A stretch of DNA of 7,748 bases from Thermoproteota archaeon (GTDB lineage Archaea; Thermoproteota; Thermoprotei; Thermoproteales; Thermocladiaceae), in assembly GCA_013153895.1 (NCBI GenBank), contig JAADDN010000165.1, positions 1-7,748 of the forward strand, in the 5' to 3' direction. The notes under the pieces are model-generated. The model was given only the letters and a program-made list of their open reading frames with translations, was not told the origin of the DNA and searched no databases. This document shows, one piece after another, positions 1-6,188 of this stretch (positions are counted from its first letter, which is position 1; each line of letters begins with the position of its first letter). The translations under genes and the position numbers were made by a program.

Positions 1-39
1 TCTAAGCAGCTTTCCTGGCTCTATCCTGATCTTCTGCAT
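1..39 (-). CDS. 5' end of an unidentified minus-strand gene (partial)
   Basis: An ATG at 39..37 on the minus strand opens a frame that stays open to the window edge for 13 codons (MQKIRIEPGKLLR). A good archaeal TATA box (80..71, minus strand) lies about 35 nt upstream. That predicts transcription starting near position 50 and a leader of only about 10 nt, which supports this ATG as the start. The piece is too short to assign a family. The start is supported mainly by promoter geometry and by the protein-like codon use (ATC, AGG, ATA, GAG). A shorter frame at 59..45 (MSTE then stop) lies ahead of the predicted transcription start and was not chosen. Confidence 0.5.
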   Translation of the reverse strand, partial: MQKIRIEPGKLLR

Positions 40-65
40 GATCCTACTCGGTAGACATCTTCTAG

Positions 66-85
66 CGAATATATTTTAAAGATTA
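66..85 (-). promoter_or_regulatory. TATA-box promoter for the partial gene at 39..1
   Basis: On the minus strand the sequence reads ctttaaaatatattcgctag, with a TATA-like core at about 80..71. Archaeal TATA boxes are centred about 26 nt before the transcription start. This one predicts a start near position 50, just ahead of the ATG at 39. A perfect inverted repeat at 89-101 lies directly upstream. Confidence 0.55.
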
Positions 86-88
86 AAA

Positions 89-101
89 ACGTTCAGAACG
101 T
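89..101. promoter_or_regulatory. Perfect 13-nt inverted repeat, possible operator or weak terminator
   Basis: ACGTTCAGAACGT is a perfect inverted repeat with 6-nt arms and one central base. It lies just upstream of the TATA box of the leftmost gene, roughly -39 to -51 from the predicted start, where an archaeal activator or repressor dimer could bind. On the minus strand it is followed by a run of T (cgtttttaatcttt). The same stretch could therefore form a weak 5-bp hairpin plus U tract ending the transcript of the gene at 465..145. The sequence alone does not choose between the two roles. Confidence 0.35.
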
Positions 102-144
102 AGGTTTCAACTATGTTATTTTTGAAATTATTCTGAGTACTCTA

Positions 145-465
145 TCACACAAGTGCTAGGTCTCTGAAATCGTATGGTAGTGGCTTACCGCTAGCCTTTA
201 TCTCATCATACTTCTTTGCTAGAAACTCCTCAAGTATCTTACAGCCCTCGTACTTTCCATCTCTTGGACATATGTTAGAGTCTCTGTCATATGCTATGAA
301 GCATATCCTGGTCTTCATGTCATAGTATGGACACTTCTTGTAGTACATGCTTATCGACTTTATGATCCTCTGTATCCACTTCGTCTTTGGATCTGAAGGT
401 TTAGCTTTGAGGTCGAACTCGCTTATGTCTGTCTCTTCTATGAAGTTACTTCTCCTGGTAGACAT
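145..465 (-). CDS. Small four-cysteine protein, unknown function
   Basis: This 106-aa protein is charged and soluble, with no signal peptide or membrane segment. Four cysteines lie in the middle: C45 (in KCPYYD), C55 (RICFIAYD), C66 (NICPRDG) and C75 (YEGCKIL), spaced C-x9-C-x10-C-x8-C. They could bind a zinc ion or an Fe-S cluster, which is inference; I do not recognise a named family. The C-terminal part looks helical (EEFLAKKYDEIKASG). The start at 465 is well supported: a strong Shine-Dalgarno GAGGTGA (476..470, minus strand) sits 4 nt before the ATG. The gene is divergent from the AAA+ ATPase gene and shares its AT-rich promoter region. An open frame in the same register lies just upstream, separated by one TGA (480..478). 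Confidence 0.8.
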   Translation of the reverse strand: MSTRRSNFIEETDISEFDLKAKPSDPKTKWIQRIIKSISMYYKKCPYYDMKTRICFIAYDRDSNICPRDGKYEGCKILEEFLAKKYDEIKASGKPLPYDFRDLALV

Positions 466-477
466 GGTCTCACCTCT

Positions 478-540
478 TCACTCTTCTGATCCTTTCATTA
501 TGTCTTCGAGCTCCTCCTTATTAATCTTGCTCTCGAACAG
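478..540 (-). other. Candidate upstream short reading frame in the leader of the four-Cys gene
   Basis: Upstream of the four-Cys gene, in the same frame, the minus strand reads a protein-like stretch ending in KEELEDIMKGSEE and a TGA stop (480..478). The frame opens after a TGA at 549..547 and contains no ATG, GTG or TTG except the ATG at 498..496, which would give only MKGSEE. A CTG at 540 lies near the start predicted from the TATA region, so a leaderless CTG-started peptide of 20 aa is possible but unusual. AAGGAGGAG (519..511) resembles a Shine-Dalgarno sequence but sits 12 nt or more before the ATG. It could be a small leader peptide, a decayed N-terminal extension of the downstream gene, or chance. 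Confidence 0.25.
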
Positions 541-560
541 GAGTGTTCAATATGCTGAGT

Positions 561-580
561 CAATATTTATTAATTTTACA
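561..580. promoter_or_regulatory. Divergent AT-rich promoter between the four-Cys and AAA+ genes
   Basis: The stretch caatatttattaattttaca is the most AT-rich part of the 142-nt divergent intergenic region and reads as a TATA-like box on both strands. On the plus strand it predicts transcription starting about 595, some 12 nt before the ATPase ATG at 608. On the minus strand it predicts a start near 543, giving the four-Cys gene a leader of about 75 nt. Use of one element in both directions is inferred. Two overlapping boxes are equally possible. Confidence 0.45.
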
Positions 581-607
581 CTACCTATCTCGTTACTGTA
601 GGAACTG

Positions 608-1663
608 ATGGTCGGTTTCAGAAAGACCTCAGACCAGTCTAGGACTCAGACACAGGCAAGAGATAACATCAGTGATAAGCTACTTGAGAATCTACCAAGA
701 CTCTCAGATCTATTGAGGAGAGAACCAATACAGGTAGAGAAGCTCATAGCAGAAGCAATAAGGACTAAAGGAATAAAGAACATACTTGCAGAGCTAGATA
801 AGGTACTGAGAGGACTAGGAGACGTAGCACTAGACTTACTCAGCAGTTTAGCGATAGGTAGACACGTGCTCATAATGGGTCCTGTAGGTGTAGGAAAGAC
901 AACCCTAGCAGAGACCATAGCAGAGATACTTGCAATATCTGATCCACCATACATAGAGGTAGCATGTCACAGTCACATGACAGCTACAGAACTTACAGGA
1001 GACATCGATATTGCAGTAGCATTACAGGCAGGTCTAGATCACCCACTAGCATTCATACCTGGACCACTCGTCATGGCTCACGGAAAGATACTCATACTAG
1101 ACGAGATAAATAGGTTGAACCCGTATAGCCAGGCAGCACTACTACAAGCATTACAGGAACATTACGTCTTCATTAGAGGATTCAGAATAAGGAGCGACTT
1201 CATAGTTATAGCAACATCAAACCCAGCAGAGTACTCAGGAGTCTACGAGCTAAGTGAGGCTCTAGCAGATAGAATGAAGGTGATCGAGATAAACTATCCT
1301 GATAGAGAGGTCCTCAGAAGCATACTTGAATGGAAATCTAACAGCCTTCTAGAACATCTTGGTACAAAGGTTCCTGACTTCATGGTTGAGGTAGTAACAA
1401 CATACATAATGTTGCTAGTACAGGACGCTAACATAGAGGTTGGACCAAGCATTAGAAGCGCAATATATGCTCTAGCTAACGCGATGTCTAGAGCATGGAT
1501 AGAGGGTAGAGAGGCCTCTATAAATGATCTCAAGGTATCGTTAATAGAGAACATGGTCTCCACAGTAAGAGGAAACTTCTCATCAGAGCAGGAGAAGAAG
1601 GATTACTTATTAAAGAAGTTTGATGAAGCTCTACTTATCGCGAAGAAGATGTACAGAAAATAG
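608..1663 (+). CDS. MoxR/ChlI-class AAA+ ATPase
   Basis: This 351-aa protein is a cytoplasmic AAA+ ATPase of the MoxR/magnesium-chelatase clade. These ring ATPases use ATP hydrolysis to remodel a partner, usually a VWA-domain protein. Visible motifs are Walker A GPVGVGKT (91-98), Walker B ILILDE (161-166), sensor 1 in ATSNP (N205), a likely arginine finger in ALADRM (R222) and sensor 2 in GPSIRS (R283). The segment from PGPLVMAHGKILILDEINR to the YPDRE near 230 follows the usual MoxR pattern. The first 25 residues are polar and probably flexible; the last 30 are a charged helix. The start has a partial Shine-Dalgarno (AGGA, 600-603) and a predicted leader of about 12 nt. The VWA gene follows 67 nt downstream on the same strand, the typical partner arrangement. 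The substrate is not evident. I favour MoxR over true ChlI because no other chelatase subunit is in view. Confidence 0.92.
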   Translation: MVGFRKTSDQSRTQTQARDNISDKLLENLPRLSDLLRREPIQVEKLIAEAIRTKGIKNILAELDKVLRGLGDVALDLLSSLAIGRHVLIMGPVGVGKTTLAETIAEILAISDPPYIEVACHSHMTATELTGDIDIAVALQAGLDHPLAFIPGPLVMAHGKILILDEINRLNPYSQAALLQALQEHYVFIRGFRIRSDFIVIATSNPAEYSGVYELSEALADRMKVIEINYPDREVLRSILEWKSNSLLEHLGTKVPDFMVEVVTTYIMLLVQDANIEVGPSIRSAIYALANAMSRAWIEGREASINDLKVSLIENMVSTVRGNFSSEQEKKDYLLKKFDEALLIAKKMYRK

Positions 1664-1688
1664 CAGTAGATAGAGAGGTACTAAGACC

Positions 1689-1702
1689 TACACTTTATAA
1701 CC
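1689..1702 (+). promoter_or_regulatory. TATA-box promoter for the VWA gene
   Basis: The sequence tacactttataacc contains a good archaeal TATA box (CTTTATAA, about 1693-1700). It predicts transcription starting near 1723, about 8 nt before the ATG at 1731. The VWA gene can thus be transcribed separately from the ATPase gene, although read-through from 608 is also likely because no terminator is seen in the 67-nt gap. Confidence 0.6.
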
Positions 1703-1730
1703 CCGCTCTACAGTTAGATATAGTAGACTC

Positions 1731-3401
1731 ATGATGTTAAACGAGGCTAACAGACTGGATCCAATATCCTTGATATCAGATATTCTAAAACTAGTATATG
1801 AGTACCTTCAGACAGACACGCGCGTCATAAGACCTGGATCAATAAGAAGCTATGAGGCAGCTGTAGCAGACATATTCTTCAGACTACTCCTAGAAGGTGG
1901 AGAAGTTGATGAAGAGAAGTTCCGTGAGATAGTTACTAGGGTAGGTATACAGAACCTACTGCTCTCAGTTGAGACTCAGAGCCCAGAAGAGAAGAGGCTA
2001 GTACTAGAAGAAGCATTTGAGTATGCTCTCAACAGAGCTATGAAGAGGATAGAGCAGAAGATAAAGGAAGGACTTGGAGAACCTGAAAATGGAGAGAAGA
2101 GGAAGGGAGAGAAGAAGAGAGGTGCTCCAGGTGCTGAAGGTGAGGAGAGGGAGGGAGAGCAGAGAGGTCAAGGACAGGGTCAGGGCTCAGCTCGTAGGAG
2201 AGGTAAGGGATCTAGCCTAAAAGAAGGATCAGAGATGAGTGATCTAACATCTGACGAGCTTGTAGATTTTGCAGGTAGTAAGATGCTTCAAGAACTATCT
2301 AAGCAAGGATCTTACCAGTATAGTCGTAGATCAGCCTCTGCTCAGATGACTGGTGAGATAATTGAGAGAGAGGTTGAGGAGGTTGCTGAGAATGATGAGG
2401 TTGAGCAGATGATATCTACAATATATGAAGCATTCTACGGTGGCATTGGTGCAGCAAACTTCATGAATCTTGCACAGTTAATAAACATGTTCGTTAAATA
2501 TGATGCAAACATCATAAAGAAGGTACAGGTCCTGAAAAAGCTTGAGAAGTACCTCAGAAGTTACGGCTTTGCAAGCTCAACATATACTAAAGTCTCAAGT
2601 CAAGAGCGTAGAATATTCGAGGAGTTTAGAAGAAAAACTAAGGGTCAGTCGAGCGACATGAGTCAGATAAAGATAATGAAGTTCGTAGGCTCAGACAGAT
2701 ATCCAACATATGTAGTAAACATGAGAGAATACAAGTTTGGTGACAGTTACTCAAACATTGACATGTATAAGACAGCTATAAACATAAGCAGAAAATCACT
2801 GATGGGTAAAATGATAACAACAAAAGACATAATAGTGAAAGAATACGCAAACGTGAAATCAATAGACCTAGTACTATGCCTAGACGTCTCAGGAAGCATG
2901 AGAGAGCTAAGCTGGGGCACACAGAAGATAGATATAGCTAAAGACGCAGTATCGAAGTACGTACAGTTCCTAATGACAACAAACGATAGACTCTCACTCA
3001 TATTATTCAACTTCAGAGCAGACGTATTATGGACATTACATCAAGTAAAACGTTACTGGAAGTACATGCTCTACATGCTGAGCTACGTATATGCTGGAGG
3101 AGGAACAAACCTAGCACATGCACTTGAGAGAGCAAGAGAAGTATTATCTAAGTCACGTAGCACTGCTAAACATGTAGTATGCGTAACAGACGGTAGAACA
3201 GTAAATGCTCAACTATGTATAAGAGAGGTAACTAGACTCAGAAGACAGGGAGCAACAATATCAACAATAGCTATAGGAGAGAACAGTGACGATGATCTAC
3301 TAATGAAGCTATCACGCATCGGTGGTGGACTATTCATAAAGATAATAAACATACACGACCTAAGTAGAGCACTAATAATCGATAAACTACACTTCCTCTA
3401 A
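1731..3401 (+). CDS. VWA-domain protein, likely partner of the MoxR-type ATPase
   Basis: This 556-aa protein has three parts. Residues 1-112 form a helical N-terminal domain. Residues 113-165 are a low-complexity linker rich in Glu, Lys, Arg, Gly and Gln (RGQGQGQG near 145-152) and probably disordered. A helical middle region (about 170-370) leads to a C-terminal von Willebrand factor A domain (about 375-545). The metal-binding MIDAS site is complete: DVSGSM (385-390), T459 in GGGTN and D487 in VTDG. No signal peptide or membrane segment is seen, so it should act in the cytoplasm. The layout (helical region, charged linker, C-terminal VWA) recalls ChlD/CobT and MoxR-associated VWA proteins but has no AAA+ domain of its own. 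Two adjacent ATG codons (1731, 1734) could both start it. The stop overlaps that of the convergent gene. The role is probably as adaptor of the ATPase; the client is unknown. Confidence 0.88.
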   Translation: MMLNEANRLDPISLISDILKLVYEYLQTDTRVIRPGSIRSYEAAVADIFFRLLLEGGEVDEEKFREIVTRVGIQNLLLSVETQSPEEKRLVLEEAFEYALNRAMKRIEQKIKEGLGEPENGEKRKGEKKRGAPGAEGEEREGEQRGQGQGQGSARRRGKGSSLKEGSEMSDLTSDELVDFAGSKMLQELSKQGSYQYSRRSASAQMTGEIIEREVEEVAENDEVEQMISTIYEAFYGGIGAANFMNLAQLINMFVKYDANIIKKVQVLKKLEKYLRSYGFASSTYTKVSSQERRIFEEFRRKTKGQSSDMSQIKIMKFVGSDRYPTYVVNMREYKFGDSYSNIDMYKTAINISRKSLMGKMITTKDIIVKEYANVKSIDLVLCLDVSGSMRELSWGTQKIDIAKDAVSKYVQFLMTTNDRLSLILFNFRADVLWTLHQVKRYWKYMLYMLSYVYAGGGTNLAHALERAREVLSKSRSTAKHVVCVTDGRTVNAQLCIREVTRLRRQGATISTIAIGENSDDDLLMKLSRIGGGLFIKIINIHDLSRALIIDKLHFL

Positions 3402-4372
3402 GATCTAGAACCTACATATGCTCCACATACATAACAGTACTTAGGATTATGAGGATTAAGATCAGCACCACAGTAAGGACAGGTTAGACCTGTCTCAGCA
3501 TAATCTCGAGGAGGTTTATAAAACATCCTATATATCTTATAGTAATATAATTGCTCTTTTGATTGAATAATCACACCATCATTCTCTCTAATACGTTCAA
3601 CCTCATTACGAAACTCTTCATCAGATATTAATGATTCAATAATTTTCCTAATGTTCGTAAATCCTGAACCAAACTCGAGAGGTTCTTTCAATCTCCACAC
3701 GATCTCGCTAGGTAGGACATCTTGAAATGCTAGTCTCAGAATATATTTCGTTATTATTCTACCTCCTTCACGAACTATCTTATACTTTACAGGAATATTT
3801 AATGCTAATTTTATTATAGGTTCCTTCAAAAATATTGATATAGGTTCTAACTTAAGTTCTCTAGCTATTATAAATGATGGAAAGTACCAGAATAAGGGTA
3901 GCTTTCTAACATATTCCTCAAGCTCGCTTTCACTCATCTTAGTCATGTATGAGTACCCGCAGAAAAGTTCATCACCTCCATCTCCTGTGGCAACTTTCTT
4001 ACAATTTAACTTTTTAGCATATTCTAGAGCTATGAGTACTGGAATATCGTTAGGTATCTCCATTGGTGAGAATGATCTTAATATTCTGATTATTGTTGGT
4101 ATCTTCTCTAATGCTACCCTCGTGTTTACTTTTAATATTACATGTCTTATTGAGAGGTGATTAGATATTTTTGTTGAATAGTACTCATCTTTTCCTGGAG
4201 ACTCACTATATATCACTGTGATTCCTATAGGATCGCAGTGTCTAAGTAAGTATGCTGTTATTGATGAGTCTAATCCACCACTGAGTACTACTACGTCTGC
4301 TTGCTCTTCTCTTGCAATTCTTTCCATTTCTCTCCTCAGCATCTCAGCTAGGCTCATAGTTTCGTTCTGCAT
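3398..4372 (-). CDS. Asparagine-synthase-domain protein with C-terminal zinc ribbon, lacking the glutaminase domain
   Basis: This 324-aa protein has the ATP-pyrophosphatase domain of asparagine synthetase B: PP-loop SGGLDSS (31-37), the family motif GDGGDELFCGY (130-140), and RLKEPLEFGSGF (227-238), like the conserved segment after the synthetase core. Such enzymes adenylate a carboxylate and transfer ammonia. The N-terminal glutaminase (class II amidotransferase) domain, with its Cys2 nucleophile, is absent. It must use free ammonia, another amine donor or a separate glutaminase, or have a different substrate. The C-terminus carries CPYC (298-301) and CYVC (313-316), a four-Cys zinc ribbon, which could bind a nucleic acid or a protein partner. 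The start at 4372 lies about 5 nt from the transcription start predicted from the shared TATA element at 4394-4410, so the mRNA is nearly leaderless. It may make asparagine or modify another carboxylate; the sequence does not decide. Confidence 0.88.
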   Translation of the reverse strand: MQNETMSLAEMLRREMERIAREEQADVVVLSGGLDSSITAYLLRHCDPIGITVIYSESPGKDEYYSTKISNHLSIRHVILKVNTRVALEKIPTIIRILRSFSPMEIPNDIPVLIALEYAKKLNCKKVATGDGGDELFCGYSYMTKMSESELEEYVRKLPLFWYFPSFIIARELKLEPISIFLKEPIIKLALNIPVKYKIVREGGRIITKYILRLAFQDVLPSEIVWRLKEPLEFGSGFTNIRKIIESLISDEEFRNEVERIRENDGVIIQSKEQLYYYKIYRMFYKPPRDYAETGLTCPYCGADLNPHNPKYCYVCGAYVGSRS

Positions 4373-4393
4373 CTCTATTCATAAGCTTAGCAT

Positions 4394-4410
4394 AGTACTT
4401 ATTAAATACT
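4394..4410. promoter_or_regulatory. Shared divergent TATA element, imperfect palindrome
   Basis: AGTACTTATTAAATACT is an imperfect inverted repeat (arms AGTACTTA and TAAATACT, one mismatch, central T) in the 57-nt gap between two divergent genes. Its centre lies about 28 nt from the plus-strand ATG (4430) and about 30 nt from the minus-strand ATG (4372), the right distance for a TATA box in both directions. It predicts leaderless or near-leaderless mRNA on each side. Confidence 0.6.
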
Positions 4411-4429
4411 TAGAGAGCTTGGTTTCTTA

Positions 4430-4687
4430 ATGAAACAGAGGTTGCTTATTTTTAAAGATTCAGAGCTTGATAAGGCTGGAGAAGAGGTAAAGAAGGCTTT
4501 AGCTGATGGATGTTTTAGAATCGGACTGATAATCATAAAGAGTAAAAAGACTGTAGGAGAGATCATAGGAGAGCTGAGAGAGGTGATAAAAGGTAACATA
4601 TATCCATCACTGTCAGTATGGATAGTAAAATCTGAAGAGGAGGCTCAGAAGCTCATGAACATGGAGCTAGGTGAGCTATATGCGTAA
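4430..4687 (+). CDS. 85-aa protein of unknown function, first gene of the corrin/radical SAM operon
   Basis: This small soluble protein has an apparent alternating beta/alpha pattern: a strand at QRLLIFKD, a helix at about 11-27, a hydrophobic strand GLIIIKS (32-38), a helix at about 41-54, a strand SLSVWIVKS (60-68) and a C-terminal helix. It has one Cys (C28) and no metal motif, signal peptide or membrane segment. I do not recognise a family. The ATG coincides with the transcription start predicted from the TATA element at 4394-4410, so it is probably read from a leaderless mRNA. It overlaps the next gene by 8 nt, and its last codons contain that gene's Shine-Dalgarno (GGTGA, 4670-4674). 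Translational coupling suggests a role tied to the radical SAM protein, for example as a small partner subunit, but that is inference. Confidence 0.8.
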   Translation: MKQRLLIFKDSELDKAGEEVKKALADGCFRIGLIIIKSKKTVGEIIGELREVIKGNIYPSLSVWIVKSEEEAQKLMNMELGELYA

Positions 4688-6188
4688 GTTTGACGTTATA
4701 TTGAGTACTGACAGGAGCTTGATGACTAATCATCATGGTAAGGAGTTTCTTGGCTTTGGAACTACGATGCCCATAATATTGCCTAGAAAGTTCATACAGT
4801 GGTTATTCTGCCCACCAATGAAGCATGAGGATGGTATAGTATGGCAAGCACCTTACGGTCTCAGAAGGATAGAAGCTAGACTTGTTCATGATGGTATAAA
4901 TGCTGCAGTGATAGATCCTGACTATGTTCCAAAATACATAGAGAGAGGAGCAAAAGTACTCATAATAAGACACCACGACTGGTTCGGACTTAACCCACCA
5001 ACGACAACGTGGACAGCATTCATAGATAAGGAACCTCTTAATGCAGTACTCTTCAGAGAGTTCATAGAGTCAGTATGTAAGTTGAGAGACAAGTACGACT
5101 TCAAGATCATAGTCACAGGACCAGCAGTATGGCAGTGGCTTCACATGAACGATCTAATAGATAAGTATCAGATTGATGTAATAGTTGACAGTAATGGTGA
5201 TAGAGAGGAGATTGTGGTATCTAGAATCGTTAAGAGGATACTTGAAGGCAAGCCAGTACCATCATACATAAAGATGGGTATAAAAGATAATTTAACTCTC
5301 GACAAGCTAGTACCTATAATACATGCAAGCGTTAATGGACTGATAGAGATAGGTAGAGGATGTCCTAGAAAATGTGCATTCTGTTCAGTAGGTAGCAGAC
5401 CAGTTAGATGGTATCCTCTAGAGTTTATTGAGAAGGAGATACAGGTAAACGTTAAGGAAGGTGTAGATCATGGAATACTTAGCTGCACAGATGTCCTACT
5501 ATATGGATCAGATAGTGTGATACCTAACGAGAATGCTGTGCTGAAGGTGAACATGTTAGCTAAGAAGTACTGGAGACAGGTAGGATGGAGTCACTGTACT
5601 CTTGCTGCAGCTGTAGCAAATAAGAAGCTTATTGATGCTGTAACAGAGGTACTGATAGATGGTGAGAATCAGAAGCTTCTAGGTGTGGAGGTTGGTGTTG
5701 AGAGTGGTAGCGTGAAACTCATGAGAATGCACATGCCAGCTAAATCTAAGCCATTCCCAATAGAGAAGTGGCCTGAGATTGTTGAGGAGGCTTTTGCGCT
5801 CTTTCACGAACATAATATTGTTCCTGCTGCAACAATAATAGTTGGCTTACCTGGAGAAGATGAAGATGATGTTAAAGCTACGACAGAGTTAATAAAGAGA
5901 CTTCGACCATATAGGAGCCTGATAGTTCCAATGTTCTTCGTTCCTATGGGACCTAGCAGATTAGGTAGACAAGAATGGTTTAGAAAGATCAAGCCTTATC
6001 ACGTGGAGCTTCTCATGGCATGTCTAGATCATGCTCTATACTGGGCTGAGAAGCTTGTTGAGGAGTACATGACTGATAGAAAGTACTTCCTCATAAAGAG
6101 AGCATTAAGATGGTTCCTAAACAAGGTGAAGGAGAACAGGAGCAAGGTTGAGCAGAAGCTTAGAGAGTTCGCTGAGGCAAACACATGA
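4680..6188 (+). CDS. Radical SAM protein with N-terminal B12-binding-like domain
   Basis: This protein belongs to the cobalamin-type radical SAM group (COG1032-like) and is 502 aa from the ATG at 4680. The [4Fe-4S] cluster motif is CPRKCAFC (C228, C232, C235), preceded by IEIGRG. Further radical SAM signatures are GVESGS (339-344, SAM-binding strand) and GLPGE (389-393). The N-terminal ~215 residues have the Rossmann-like pattern of a B12-binding domain (YGLRRIEARLVHDG...AAVIDPD) but lack the DxHxxG motif. If cobalamin binds, it does so without the usual His ligand. The region after 400 is helical and basic. From memory it resembles the archaeal B12/radical SAM family typified by Thermoplasma Ta0216; this was not checked. 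The reaction is unknown. ATG 4680 is preferred to GTG 4671 because GGTGA (4670-4674) sits 5 nt upstream of it. The stop overlaps the cbiH start (ATGA). Confidence 0.9.
   Translation: MRKFDVILSTDRSLMTNHHGKEFLGFGTTMPIILPRKFIQWLFCPPMKHEDGIVWQAPYGLRRIEARLVHDGINAAVIDPDYVPKYIERGAKVLIIRHHDWFGLNPPTTTWTAFIDKEPLNAVLFREFIESVCKLRDKYDFKIIVTGPAVWQWLHMNDLIDKYQIDVIVDSNGDREEIVVSRIVKRILEGKPVPSYIKMGIKDNLTLDKLVPIIHASVNGLIEIGRGCPRKCAFCSVGSRPVRWYPLEFIEKEIQVNVKEGVDHGILSCTDVLLYGSDSVIPNENAVLKVNMLAKKYWRQVGWSHCTLAAAVANKKLIDAVTEVLIDGENQKLLGVEVGVESGSVKLMRMHMPAKSKPFPIEKWPEIVEEAFALFHEHNIVPAATIIVGLPGEDEDDVKATTELIKRLRPYRSLIVPMFFVPMGPSRLGRQEWFRKIKPYHVELLMACLDHALYWAEKLVEEYMTDRKYFLIKRALRWFLNKVKENRSKVEQKLREFAEANT

Noticed and set aside
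45..59. Mini frame MSTE-stop on the minus strand, sharing its first 9 nt with the four-Cys gene start
   Set aside because: It lies ahead of the transcription start predicted from the TATA box, and a 9-nt match can be chance.
478..480. TGA read as selenocysteine joining the upstream frame to the four-Cys gene
   Set aside because: No SECIS-like hairpin was evident, selenocysteine is not known from crenarchaea of this type, and a strong Shine-Dalgarno marks the ATG at 465.
347..601. Plus-strand frame of 84 codons
   Set aside because: It overlaps the well-supported minus-strand four-Cys gene and the divergent promoter; its Ser/Leu-rich composition is typical of the antisense of a charged protein.
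4671..4679. GTG at 4671 as start of the radical SAM gene
   Set aside because: The Shine-Dalgarno-like GGTGA (4670-4674) overlaps this GTG and is correctly spaced for the ATG at 4680.
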